NCBI GenBank assembly: GCA_905331475.1
Contig: CAJNYU010002695.1
Location: forward strand, 124,001 to 188,000
Origin: Rotaria socialis
Lineage: Eukaryota > Rotifera > Eurotatoria > Philodinida > Philodinidae
DNA: 64,000 nt
Reading direction: 5' to 3'
A program made the translations under genes and the position numbers. The notes beneath the pieces are model-generated. The model worked only from the letters and a program-made list of their open reading frames with translations. It did no database searches and was not told the DNA's origin. The number at the start of each line of letters is the position of its first letter. Positions within the stretch are counted from its first letter, which is position 1. Below are positions 32,991-44,751 of this stretch, piece by piece.

Positions 32991-35938
32991 TGCAGAATGC
33001 CGACCCAGCAGAATTCAGAATTCTGTAAACCTATAATATTTTTAAACGAATCAATGCTTATAGAATAGAATTCTATAGAATTCTATATTGACACGATTAA
33101 AGTATATCAATTTTGCTCTTCATATGATATTAGAATTCTATTGTAGGTTGTTTGAATTCTGCTTAGAATTCTATAGAATTCTAGAGTAATGGAATATGTT
33201 TTAGGTAAACAAATGCGTTGGATATGTTGTTCGCTTGGCGCAAATTTGGAGGATTAAAGTTGTTTTCATAAATTTTATGGATAGAGGATAAATTTTATAC
33301 GAAATGAAGGGAATCTAAAACGTCTAGTTTAATTAAAAACATCGTCACTTCTAATTTATTTCAAACTTACTGATGTCTCTGGTAAACGTGAAATTTATAC
33401 ACAACAATGCTCTGCGCATGGCAGAACTTCGAATTCCAATCAACACAATGTTTAGTGAAGGACTGGTGAAAAATATGGAGGCGTGGCAGTCGTTACTACG
33501 AATGGATTCATTATCGTGTGCGATCGCTTTATTCAACATCGTAGCAACTACTCTTGAATTCAGTTCCGTATCGCGTTCTTCAGATGGACGACATCACATT
33601 CCATTAAATATTTACGACATGGTTATTACACGAAGCTGTTTGTAGATGATATTTTAATGTACTTTGTCCGAATATTTTTCATTTTAGCTTTCGGTAAAAG
33701 TGATATAATAAATCTCATCCGTAATGTGCTGCATTCGATATGCGTGGCTAATGATTAAAGTATGAACTTATGTTTGGATGAATTTACCAGAGCCGGACTC
33801 ATGAATTGTTTGGATAAGAGTACGAAGATATTTATGACAGATGAAGCTGGTATGGCGTTTGTGGATGCTGGTTTATTTAGTAGTTTTCCTAAACCTTCAG
33901 CCGAAAATAATTGTAGATGTATGTTTTGCGTTGTTATAATGCTAAGCTTGATTATAAATAGATTGCTGTTTTAGCTTCAGTAATGATATTGTATGATCGT
34001 ATGTTTTGTCTTTACGCGCGTCGATTAGCAAATAAGACAGTGGTTGTTGAAAAAAGCAAATAAAATCTTTTAGTAAATTGTTAATTTTAATTTGAGAATA
34101 ATATAATTATAATTTCTTTCAAAAAATATAGGGTTTATCTACAGGCAAAGTAATGGGAACAATTGTTTCTCGTTTGAAATCAGGTGGGTCATGGGATCCT
34201 ATAATAGGAAGGTTTTGTTGGTGGGTATTGGATGGTCCACCGATTATGGAAGAATTGATAGAGCCAGTTTTGGATTGCTCAAGGCATCGATTGAGCAGCT
34301 TGCTTTTGCTTGTAGTTTGATTAATAATTGTACGTTCAAATATGATGTTGATGCGTTATCACCCGTAGTCGTCTGGAGAAACTCAATGAAACAAAAAAGT
34401 ATGTCATGATTTTGATCATAGATTTAGAAATTATATTGTATTGAATTATTATTTCTGCAGGCTATGACTATCGTCAAGATGTATTATTATCATCTTTATT
34501 AGGACAGTCAGTACAGCATGTCGATCGATTTGCTGCATTCATACAAACAATAGAATATGGATTGGATTTGTATGTGGAATATTCTGATCGTTTTGAACGA
34601 TTTCCTTCATCAGGGAAAATTGGTCATGATTTTTCAGAACGTATTGAAGGAATATTTCAAGAATCCTTTCAGGAACAAACTAGAGTTGATAAACAGCTTC
34701 GTCAATTTTTTATCAGTGATCAACTTGATGTTCGGGCAATTGATCTAGTATCTGGCTTACTACAGCAAATGACAATACTATTGGACGCCACAAATGCACC
34801 AATATGGGCAGCTAGTCAAGCAAGACCGTTCATTGTATTACCGATCAATGATGACCGAAGTTTCGATACTGAAAAACATGAAAAAAAGAAAAAGAAGATC
34901 TTAGTATGTATGTTAACCACTTAAATATATTATCACTGTTTTATTTATAGCCCATTATGTATCTACTGAAAAGCGTCAACGTATTGCTATGGAAATTCTA
35001 TTATTTCCATCTATATGTTTTACAGTAACTCAGTTACACACGAATTCATTATTGCGCAATGCAGCTTCATCAGAGATTCTTTGTGTCTTGGAGCATCTCA
35101 TGAAATGTGACTTACTTGAATGTGTACATAAAGACGTTAAAACTAATCGATGGTTTACAAGCGTATATATAAAACAACTACCAAGTTGTGATCACGATGA
35201 GCAAGTGAATGCTGATTATAGATCAATATTCGATGAAAAATTAAAAGAGTTTAAATATTCTCATTCGGCATTTACACTTGACGAGTATTTAAAAAAATAG
35301 CATTATAAATGTTCATGCAACTGGTACTGTTACGGGTGAATTGACGTCAATTGAAAGACAACTTTCCAACTTATTGATAATATAAAAAGCTGTTTGTATA
35401 ACTGCTTAAGTGCTTTTGTAAGATAAGCTATGTGTAGCTTTATTAAAAAGAAAAGAATGAAATTATAAAGATACGAAGCAACTTGTTCATTAAATAGCTT
35501 GTTTAATTCTACAATCCTGACTTTAGCGTGTACAAAATATTTCATTCTCAGTAATGCATGATATTGTTATATGTTTGATATAGATGCCAATGTAAATGTT
35601 TCTTCTTTTCTCTCGTTTCATGATGTAATTATGATCAACTATCTTTGATGTGTATCTATTTCTTCTCTAGACATGGATGATTAAAAAACGAAATCTAGAG
35701 ATGAACAAACAATCATCATTATATCAACATCTTTTTACAAGCATACTTCTCAACAGTTGACTAAAATAAATCACACAAAATCTTTGATTTTTAAATAAGC
35801 ATTTGAGCTTTGTATTATGCTACTACCGATAGAATTCTATTTTCCACTTATGGTAGTCCGTATGTTTATATTATGCTACTTTTTCGCTATGTACGAAATA
35901 AAAAAATTCTGAATTCTGCTGTTTAGGCATTCTGCAGG
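32991..35938. mobile_element. ~2.95-kb TIR-bounded segment carrying a DUF3987-like gene
   Basis: TGCAGAATGCC, four variable bases, then CAGCAGAATTCAGAATT occurs at ~32991-33024 and as its inverted complement at ~35906-35938. About 28 of 32 positions agree. Between the two ends there is exactly one gene (33373-35300, +) plus runs of TAGAATTCTA-type motifs near each end (33058-33185 and 35828-35842), which look like subterminal repeats. No clear target duplication was found, so two independent small elements in opposite orientation cannot be excluded. Confidence 0.5.
33373..35300 (+). pseudogene. DUF3987-like (primase/helicase-type) gene, disrupted
   Basis: Coding segments in order: 33373-~33630; after a short intron, a P-loop-like piece SSFGKSDIINLIRNVLHS (from ~33689); LDEFTRAGLMNCLDKS with TDEAG (33762-33930); VMILYDRMFCLYARRLANK (~33980); STGKVMGTIVSRLKSGGSWD and IIGRFCWWVLDG (~34135-34240); a C-terminal helical part 34459-34900 and 34951-35300. 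GKS, the TPEAL-like stretch, DEAG, YDR and the Rf motif follow the order of DUF3987, an ATPase-like family found with primase and mobile-element genes. Defects: an in-frame TAA at 33756-33758 between the GKS and DEAG segments, and a frame change near 34250-34290. The family call is by motif order only. Confidence 0.5.
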
Positions 35939-36119
35939 CCCTCAAAAAAATCACAAGGAAATAGAAAAATAAACATAAAACATCTCTATTTGTAATATTA
36001 TGCAAGCATGATATTTCAAAGGTACATTATATAAGTCTCGATAAATAATCTAGATTATATTTTACATTGTGTGGAGAATTAGTCATTTAAATAATAGAAA
36101 AAGTTCTTTCAATGACAGC

Positions 36120-37361
36120 TCATTGAAACTTTGGTTCGAGCCACCGACGAATATTTTCAAGAGTATCTCTTGCTTCAGGAAAATAGTTAACAAAAAGAGG
36201 ATGAACATGCATTAAATTTTGACCCATTTCTAATGTTATATCAACTTCTTCTGCACGTGCTTTATTAGCTACCCCTTTGGCATCGTCCTCCAAGATTTCG
36301 GCTGTGCCAGCTGTGATGTAAAGTGGTGGAAATCCTTTGAATGAACCAAATAGCGGACTGTATGATGGATCATCACGAAGTATTTGCTCATGATTCGGAC
36401 CTAAAACTCGTTGTATACCCCATGCTAGGCTCTCGGCTCGAATCATCAAGTCAGTGAAACGATTACGGGTATAACTTTGACCAGACGCCGAAAAATCTGC
36501 CCATGGTGACATTGTAACAGCAGCACGAGGTATAGGTAATTGACGTGCAAGAAGAGCTTGAATTGTCAATAGTGTAAGACCACCACCAGCTGAATCTCCC
36601 ATAATGGCTAGACGAGAAGCAGAAATGCCACCATGAAGAAGTGCACGATAAAGTGTTAGTGCATCGTCAACTGCTGCTGGCAATGGATGTTCAGGAACAA
36701 GACGGTACTCCAAATGAATTACAGTGACATTGAAAAGTCGAGATAAATGACATTCAAAACCACTATAGGCTATTAAACAAATACAAAATTTGTGTGTTAA
36801 CATAGGACAGACAGAAATGATGTAGTAACTATTTTACATGATACTCCCTATTTTTCTTTTTCTCAACGAAGATATTCATTCTTACCTACCTTGTACATCA
36901 CCAACTATGTAACCTCCACCATGCAGATAAATGATGATTCTATCAGCATTTAATTTTGGTTTAGCTCTTTCATGATGAATCCAATGTGCATCAACTGTGT
37001 GTCCTTCGTTTTCATATACATGTTTGTCCACGTGACATGAAGATGAGCGAGGAACAATTGTATCAAGTGGAAATGATGCACGTATATTTTTTGCTAGTTC
37101 CAGCGGATCTAGATTTGGATCAATTTGAAAAAGAGGTCGTCGTCGAAGCATACTTTCAAATGCTCGATATTCAGGACTCAACATAGGTCGATCTGTATCA
37201 GACACGAAAGTATTTTTAATTGATATTAAGGAGTGTAAAAAGCGTAGTCCCAAATATTTTGGATTTGTTGAATTATAATAAATCGGAATAACTATGGCTA
37301 CCAACACAGCCAATATGGTTAGTTTTTTTATAATTGAAAAGAGGCTATTAAAAAATGCCAT
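36120..37361 (-). CDS. arylacetamide deacetylase-like alpha/beta hydrolase (HSL family)
   Basis: Two exons, 36890-37361 and 36120-36769, join in frame to 373 residues. An N-terminal hydrophobic helix (LTILAVLVAIVIPIYY) makes a type II ER-membrane anchor as in AADAC. The oxyanion-hole motif HGGG (LHGGGYIVGD, end of exon 1) and the nucleophile motif GDSAGGG (middle of exon 2) define the hormone-sensitive-lipase family. A catalytic Asp is plausible in AEILEDDA and the His in LMHVHPLF. Such enzymes hydrolyse esters and amides of lipids or xenobiotics in the ER. The intron is 120 bp. Substrate cannot be inferred. The family includes bacterial members, but the anchor and intron suggest an animal-type gene. 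Confidence 0.86.
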
Positions 37362-38606
37362 GCTTTTGAAATATGTGACAACACGCGTAAAGTTGCCTTT
37401 TGTGAATAAACACTTTTTTGATAAACGTAAGCGAAAGCAGAACTTTCAATGCGTATTTATTACGTTGGCATTTTTTTATCATACAACATCTAATCTCGGT
37501 AAAAACACCCTTATCTGAGTCGCTTTTTAACGATAAACAACGCTTGTTTTCATCAACATGCGGCTAAATTACAGCGCAACCAATTTGTTACTGAAATAAT
37601 GAAGAATCTTCAATTCATCGGCTCTTATACTTTACGATAGGCAAATTCTATAGACGAGTGTAGACAAAGAGATACAGTTACATGGAATCTTTATTTTTAT
37701 CGATTTCGATATTTTTTATATCTTTTTTTTTATTCTATTCAAAACTGAACTAATACATCTATTGGATGTAGATGCTAACCAACACAAAAATATTCAATAG
37801 AAGGACAAGATCAAAATTGCGTATTTATAACATTCTTGTTACGCAGATCGGCCAGCATGGAGTAGATTACTGAGCGTTGGTTCATTTATCGGGAGTTCAA
37901 CCATTAATAAAGTCGTACAGAATTGTTGAGTCAAACATGGAAGTAAATGAGTTTCTCTTGATAGACGATCCCTTACCATTCCATAGCTCCATATGCCTGC
38001 TAGAATCGTGAAAATAATTGTAAATTGAATATTGCCAACTCTTTCCTATTGAAATAAAACCGTTTTCTGACACACAAAGAAGATACATTAATCAATGCAA
38101 GCTTTGATTTATGAGAACGTAGAGTGGGTTTCGATGTATGAATAATAGCTCTAAAGTAGCACTAGCAACCACATCTATAATCATTCATGGCTTAACTCAA
38201 AACCGAACATCATCAAATAATTAATAAGTTCATAATGATAGCTCATTCTAATTCTTGATAGATTTAATGCATACTATTATAAAGAACAAAATATAACACT
38301 CAAAACGATAATAACAGATAAACTATCTGAATGCTTTCGTTCACTTTGTCTTTTTAATCAACATTTCATCAATGCGAAATCATATAAGCTACGATAGAAT
38401 AATCTAGATGATACTAGGGATGTTGGAACTTGCTTGTTTAACAACATTTGAATAGCCCCTTCTTCTGTTATCCTCTCATTTATTGATCTTTGCCTTTTTG
38501 AATTCGAAAAAAAAATAATATAATTTAGTCTCTTATGCCGGTATTATTTTATGCAGACATCAACGAGAAAAACACAACAAAACTCTTAAACGACTCGTGA
38601 CGATTA
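37362..38606. other. upstream region and gene-free stretch
   Basis: About 1.2 kb between the hydrolase start and a foldback element. One short minus-strand frame (37897-38088) lacks support. No motif assigned. Confidence 0.45.
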
Positions 38607-39501
38607 GGGGTGGTCATTTAGTGTTACTTTACTAAATAAAGATAAATGATTCATTTATCTTTAGAAAATAAAGCAAAAATAAAGGAATAAATGATTTGTA
38701 TTTTCAATCGATAATCAAGTGGAAAATATTCTAGAATTGTAGAACTCGCGTTTTGGGAATATTCTTATCATTGAATCGATGTCTTTTGACTGAAAACAGG
38801 GACCTCTGAAGTGAAATCAACTGATATTGCTTAATAGTATTTTGGGGATTTTAGTTAGAAAACCATATATTAAATTAAAACTAATATCATATTCTGAGTC
38901 AGCATTACAAACTGAACAAACCGATGTGACTTTCGAATATATTCTAGATAGTTATGATTTTTGGTCGAGGAACTCTGAGGGGGAATAGGGGGAGTTTTTT
39001 GATAGAATCATAACTATCTAGAATATATTCGAAAGTCACATCGGTTTGTTCAGTTTGTAATGNGGCCAAAAATCATAACTATCTAAAATATATTCGAAAG
39101 TCACATCGGTTTGTTCAGTTTGTAATGCTGATTCAGAATATGGTATTAATTTTAATTAAATCTATTTTTTTCTAACTAAAACCCCCAAAATACTATTAAG
39201 CAATATCAGTTGATTTCACTTCAGAGGTCCCTGTTTTCAGTCAAAAGACATCGATTCAATGATAGGAATATTCCCAAAACACGAGTTCTACAATTCTAGA
39301 ATATTTTCGACTTGATTATCGCTTGAAAATAAAAATCATTTATTTCTTTATTTTTGCGTTATTTTATACAGATAAATGATTTCTTTATCTTTACTTTCTA
39401 AAATTAAATGATTCATTCATCTTTAGACAATAAAGTTTAATGATTGAAAAACAATTTATCATTTATCTTTATTTAGTAAAGTAACACTAAATGACCACCC
39501 C
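38607..39501. mobile_element. 895-bp foldback element with TA target site
   Basis: The left end is GGGGTGGTCATTTAGTGTTA and the right end TAACACTAAATGACCACCCC, exact 20-bp complements. The arms stay complementary for about 380 bp through shared blocks such as CAGGGACCTCTGAAGTG / CACTTCAGAGGTCCCTG. TA flanks both sides. Near the centre (38931-39120) the block ATAACTATCTAGAATATATT appears three times. One copy abuts an N at ~39063, so the middle may be misassembled. No coding frame; TA insertion suggests a Tc1/mariner-type mobiliser. Confidence 0.78.
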
Positions 39502-40054
39502 TAATTGTGAAAACAATTAATTTAAGTATGTTCGTAATGAAAACAACGACGCTGAAGTGGAAAATACTTGTCTGTTTCAACATAGAACATCTTGCTCTAG
39601 TAAGAACTAAAAGTTCCTCTAAACTTCATTTAAATCAAATTATACATTTAAGTTCCTAAAAATATTTTTCAGCGGTTTTTCAGATTATAGAAAGAAAACT
39701 ATGATTTAATGCATAAAATAATTATTGCTTTAATCTTTTGATTGTCTAACAAAAGATTAGGCTCAAAAAAAAGATGAACAACTGGTTCATTCAAGCATAT
39801 GTTTGAGTTTTGAGCAGACAATAAGAAATGAAAGGTACAAAAAAAGAGACAGAATGAACAAAGAACGAGAAAAAAATTGTCGACAATGCGTAGAAAACAA
39901 AGTGATATTGGTTTACTCTCCGGAGGTGTATATATATATATATAAACTTTCTGTTTGCTTGCTAGGTTTGATGTACGATGGGAAATATACATACAAAGAA
40001 CGTAATCAAATGAAATAAGACAGATATTTATTCGCTTTTTTTTCGTTTCTTTTT
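39502..40054. other. intergenic, no gene seen
   Basis: About 550 bp downstream of the HSP40 gene; includes a short (TA)n run near 39930-39942. Short overlapping open frames are not supported. Confidence 0.45.
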
Positions 40055-42017
40055 TTAAACACGCAATGTAGATGAAATTATATCTTTCTGCTCTTTAGTG
40101 AGTGTATCAGGAAACTTAATGTCGAACTTTACAACAATATCTCCACGTTTAGTTGGTTGTTTTGGAAACGGTAAGCCATCGCCGGCGAGTCGTTTTTCTG
40201 TTGCTGGTTTAATAACTTCGTTTAATTGCAATTTACGTACACGAGATGGATCAAGTGTCGGCACGGTAATTGTTGTTCCACACAATGCCTGGAAAGATAA
40301 ATAAATAGATAAATAAATAACCATTTGAATGGTTCTTTCATCGAGACTTTCATAGATATTTTTTAACTCAAGTAAACAACGGATTCCCCTTTTATGATTT
40401 CTCTCCGACAGATGTCAACAAATTTTTTCCATAACCTTAGTAAGATTAATATTCAAGAAAACATACTGGTTAATCTGTAGTTAATAGTTGCTCCGAAAAT
40501 AGAAGACATCTTGTTTTGCAATTATTTGTGTAACTCAGGCAACGCTAATTAAAATAGCATTTCATATGAATTGTAATATCGCTTGTAGTTACTTTTAAAC
40601 AATGGCATCTTGGAAATATTTGAGAGCTACTCATATTTAGATCCTCACTGATCAACAAAATTATGTCTATCCAGTATCATCAAATCTTGTTATTCACGAT
40701 ACAACAAACTAGTCATGATAAAATCTCTCATCTTGCATCATCATATGAATAACCCACAGATAGTATTTTTTAATGCTCACTGACAAAAAATCTATCCAGA
40801 ATCGAATGAAAACAATCGTTTCTCTCTGTTCTCGACCTCAAAAACGTGTATACACTTGATTGCGTGTGTTTTTGGTTAAGTAATGTTCTCGTTCATTTTT
40901 TCTCTCTTGACGTTCTCAATATGATGTAATCATTTAAAAATAATAATGATTGATCGTCGACTTGTCTATATGAATTAAAACTTACATCTTTGAGATTAAT
41001 TTTTGCTGTATGAAGAAGATCACTTCCATCGCGGCGAAATACTGGATGCACTTTATCTTTGATAATAAATACAATATCAGCTGGTATCGTTGATGGACTT
41101 TGGTCACCTTCACGTGGAAATGTTATTTTAGTTCCTTGCTTCCATCCAGGTTTTATTTCAATGGTTAATACTTTATCTTCCATGCGAGTTGTACGATTGT
41201 CTGGATTTAGAACTTTTCTTGAGATTTTCATTTTTTTTGTTGTGCCAGATGCTATTTCTTCTAATGATACAAATAGTTCGTGTTCAACAGGTGGATCTTG
41301 CGTTTTTTTTCGTGTCATTTGACTATGTGCACCACCGCGACCACCCATACCAGGACCTCCGAAATGAAATCCGCCAAGACCTGGGAATCCACCGAAACCA
41401 GCAGCTCCTGGCCCATCTTCTTCCTCACCTTCACCACCAAAGAACATTGCAAATGGATCAGCACCATTCTATGAGAAAAAATTTTAATGCAAATTTCAAA
41501 TGAAATCCGTTGTTTTCTTTTGTTCGTACAAAAAACATGCGAAATGTCTGATGAGGATCAATATTAGAATAGTACTGTTGTTGTCCTGCTCCACCGGGAC
41601 CACCGCCACCACCACCACCACCGGCTTTCAAGCCTATGGGAAAGAAAAACGTTCAGGTGAAATATTCTGCATGTTGAATATCATACCTTCTTCACCGTAT
41701 TTTTCATAAATTTCTTTCTTTTTTGGATCGGATAAAATTTCATATGCTTCAGCAACTTCTTTAAATTTCTCTTCGGCTCCAGCTTCTTTATTTTTATCTG
41801 GGTGGTATTTCAAAGCTCTAAATTAATCTTTTTAATCGTTTCAATTGTTTGAATTTCTACTTTGACTTACAGTTTTCGGTAAGCTTTTTTAATATCATCA
41901 TCGCTGGCACCTTTGCTCAGACCTTAAATATAAAAAGAAAAACGAAATTAAAACTTAGGGAAAATGAAATTTTCAAAAAATTTACTCACCTAAGATTTTG
42001 TAAAAATCTTTGCCCAT
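40055..42017 (-). CDS. DnaJ homolog subfamily B (DNAJB1/4/5-like) HSP40 co-chaperone
   Basis: Six exons (41990-42017, 41871-41922, 41687-41817, 41530-41633, 40986-41468, 40055-40288) give 343 residues, matching DNAJB1/4. The J domain starts [10 protein letters not shown], with [14 protein letters not shown] carrying the HPD motif that stimulates Hsp70 ATPase. A Gly/Phe region follows ([30 protein letters not shown]). The two C-terminal beta domains bind clients: [20 protein letters not shown], then [17 protein letters not shown], and the last exon with [16 protein letters not shown]. There is no zinc-finger region, so this is class B. Introns are 53-67 bp except 40289-40985 (697 bp). Cytosolic/nuclear co-chaperone; see the HSE-like sites upstream. 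Confidence 0.94.
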
Positions 42018-42350
42018 ATTTAAATCTTTTTAATAATAATTATATATATATGTATATATATATATATTTATATATGTATAAATAAGAGTGTTTATATGTC
42101 GAGCAAAAGTCAAATCTATAAGATATTAATATAGGTTTACTCATAAGCATGAATAATATGTTTATTTTTATGTTCTTCTTTTCTGCTCAGAACTTTGATA
42201 AACTGTAGTACCTACTTTAAAAGACGTAATTCATTCAATTTTTTTCTTTCTCGGTCTCTGCATTGTTTGCAACCATTACGTATGAACTACAACGACAATA
42301 ACAAGTAGAACATGTGTGGTCTTTCTTCTACTAGAATACACTATTTTTGT

Positions 42351-42426
42351 CGTTCTTTCGAAAGAACGAAAGAAAAATTTCTATTGAAGAAGATACTCGA
42401 ACAATCGAGAATAGCAGCGAAGCTTC
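42351..42426. promoter_or_regulatory. heat-shock-element-like sites upstream of the HSP40 gene
   Basis: CGTTCTTTCGAAAGAACG (42351-42368) is a perfect 18-bp palindrome built from TTC and GAA units. GAAGCTTC at 42419-42426 fits the nGAAnnTTCn arrangement of an HSF site exactly. They lie about 330-410 bp upstream of the DNAJB-like start codon. HSF control of this family is well known in animals; use of these sites here is inferred. Confidence 0.4.
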
Positions 42427-44344
42427 CTAGTTGCAAAACAACAGCCATATGATGTACGCGTGTTGCTATTATTTTAAACGAACAGAAAGGAAAAATGTTG
42501 AGATTAGTTTGTTTAATTGCCAATCCGAAGAGGAAGTCGCTACAATCCGACTCATTTTTAACTGATATCACCACCGGCACTCGTATGAGAACTGCAACTG
42601 CTCTATTTCTAAATAAAAGTGAACGACTCGCAGATAATATTTAAGGTAGCATCAAACTTCAACGATCGTTTGGTAAATATTCAGGGTCATGAATATTTGT
42701 TTTTACTAGCTTAATCCATTGGCCATTTCGAACGAATATATCAATAAAAGACAATATTTGACAAGACTCAGATTTATCAACAAGATACTCATTTATACGA
42801 GTACTATAATACATCATAGGAGATTGTGATTATTATACGCTCAATCAAAATCTCATGAAAAAAAATTTAATGTTTCTCTATGGTTGAGAGCTTATATCAA
42901 AGCTATACATCAGTTCATTGAAATATAAAAATCAGTATTTTAGGATTTATACAATGTTTTTCTTACAAAGAATTTCACGGTATGAACAATTTAACAAAGC
43001 AGAAAACTAACCGTTTGAATTAAATACTAATTGATAAAAGATAGATTTTCATTTTATCATGATAACAAAATCTTAATTTGATCTGTTGCGAATGACCGCA
43101 AAAAGTTATATCCTTAAAGTAAATACTTTTGAGCGAAACTTTTGTAGTAATACTTGTCGGATAATATTCCCGAAAGTTAATATGATTTTCATTTGGAACT
43201 TGATTAAACTACTAGACCTTAGTGAACTATTTGCCTAAGATGAGCAAAGTTTCTGCTTGCGACCTGCTTCTAACCAACATTGCTAACAAATCTCCAATTT
43301 TAGTGTAAATGTGTGTTATTGAATATTTCAAATTAAAAATTTTAACCAAATCAAACTCATCTTATTTACGAAAAAAAATGAATGAACAAATCTCTTCAAA
43401 ATATTCAACTGAAAATTTCTGACGCTTTTCTACGCGCAAGTCTAATTGAAGCTCGAACTTCGACAATGATTGAATAAAATCTACAAAATGCCCTTAGTCT
43501 AACTTCAAAATCACACAGTTATCTGGAGAGTTTATCAAAGTTTGTGTTTCTCAATCAAAATATAAGTTCTACTGCCAACAATAATTAAGATCTCACCAGT
43601 TCTGGATCCAAGGATGTTTCATGTTGCTATAATGCTTTTCTGTTAGTCAACCTAATAGTAGTAGAGAAATCTTTATGATATTTTACTCTTTGTCTGTATA
43701 ATCGATTATTCAGAATTCCAACATTCGTAGAAACTGTTTAAGATCGTGAGAGAGAACCTTTCTCTTAGGACTTATAATTGTCTAAATGATCTAGATCAAA
43801 TCTTTTCTTTGAATGTTAATAAGATCTTAAAATTCCGTGATTATTCTTTCTTTTCAATTTACGGTTTATTTTTGCAGAAAAAGAGCAAGCAATGAAGCAC
43901 CTTGTTCACTAGAGAAACTATGACGCTATAATTTTGCGTTTCTTAACTTTAATCTTTCGATCGGTGAGATCAAAAATAGTATAGAATAAGAGTGAACAGA
44001 AAAAAACTTATGAGAAGGAGATTGTATTATGATGAACATATGATACGAGTTTCTTTCTGTAACGTGTGCTAGTTCATTGCATGATAATGTAGCAGTATTT
44101 CAACCATGGGTTTGAATCTAATAGACATTTAACGTAAGAGCTATAAAATCATAAAAATTTCAATGAATCTTGACAATTAGCTCATACATATAGTATAATG
44201 AGTAAATTGACTTTTATTCTACAGATAGACGTTAATGGAAAATATTTAAAGGGAAATTATCTGTGGATAGAATGAAAGAAGACATTCTCTTAGTTATCGG
44301 CTAAGGAGACGAACTATTTCATCTCTAGCGTCTAATTCTACGGT
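42427..44344. other. gene-free stretch
   Basis: About 1.9 kb of AT-rich sequence between the HSP40 promoter area and a small hairpin element. No supported coding frame or repeat found. Confidence 0.5.
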
Positions 44345-44468
44345 CCCAGGAGATTCAATCCGACCAGTGGATCTGATCGTTTCCGGCATCGGATCGTATG
44401 GATTCCGTTGCTTTTCGGTCGGCACCGATCAGTTTCGACGGATTCCGACGTACCCTGATTCTCCTGGG
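44345..44468. mobile_element. 124-bp internally deleted copy of the CCCAG...CTGGG hairpin family
   Basis: CCCAGGAGATTCAATCCGAC at the left and CCCTGATTCTCCTGGG at the right match the two ends of the 316-bp element at 57183 almost base for base, including TATGGATTCCGTTGCTTTTC. About 190 bp of the centre is missing. Reverse-strand ends are CCCAGGAGAATC and CCCAGGAGATTC, near-identical inverted repeats. Confidence 0.72.
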
Positions 44469-44751
44469 CGTTTTGGGCGCCATCTATATTTATAGTCTTA
44501 GAATAATGCATTCGAAACATAGCGATTATACATTAGATTATTGGAAGAGATTTGAATATTCTTTCACTTCAATTTTGTCAAATATATCTAATCAGTTTAT
44601 CTACAAATTCCAACACCATCATATTTCTTATTGGTTATTTCTATAAATCTGATCATGTCGTCGTCGTCATCATAGATATCTGTTTGGATCCATTCACCAT
44701 TCGTATTCTACTCGGTAGTTAGTCCTTCATCAATCGTCAGATTTTCTTCGA

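Noticed and set aside
33000-33190. Clusters of GAATTC/TAGAATTCTA as a separate regulatory array.
   Set aside because: They lie just inside the inverted ends of the DUF3987 segment and recur near the other end, so they are better read as part of that element.
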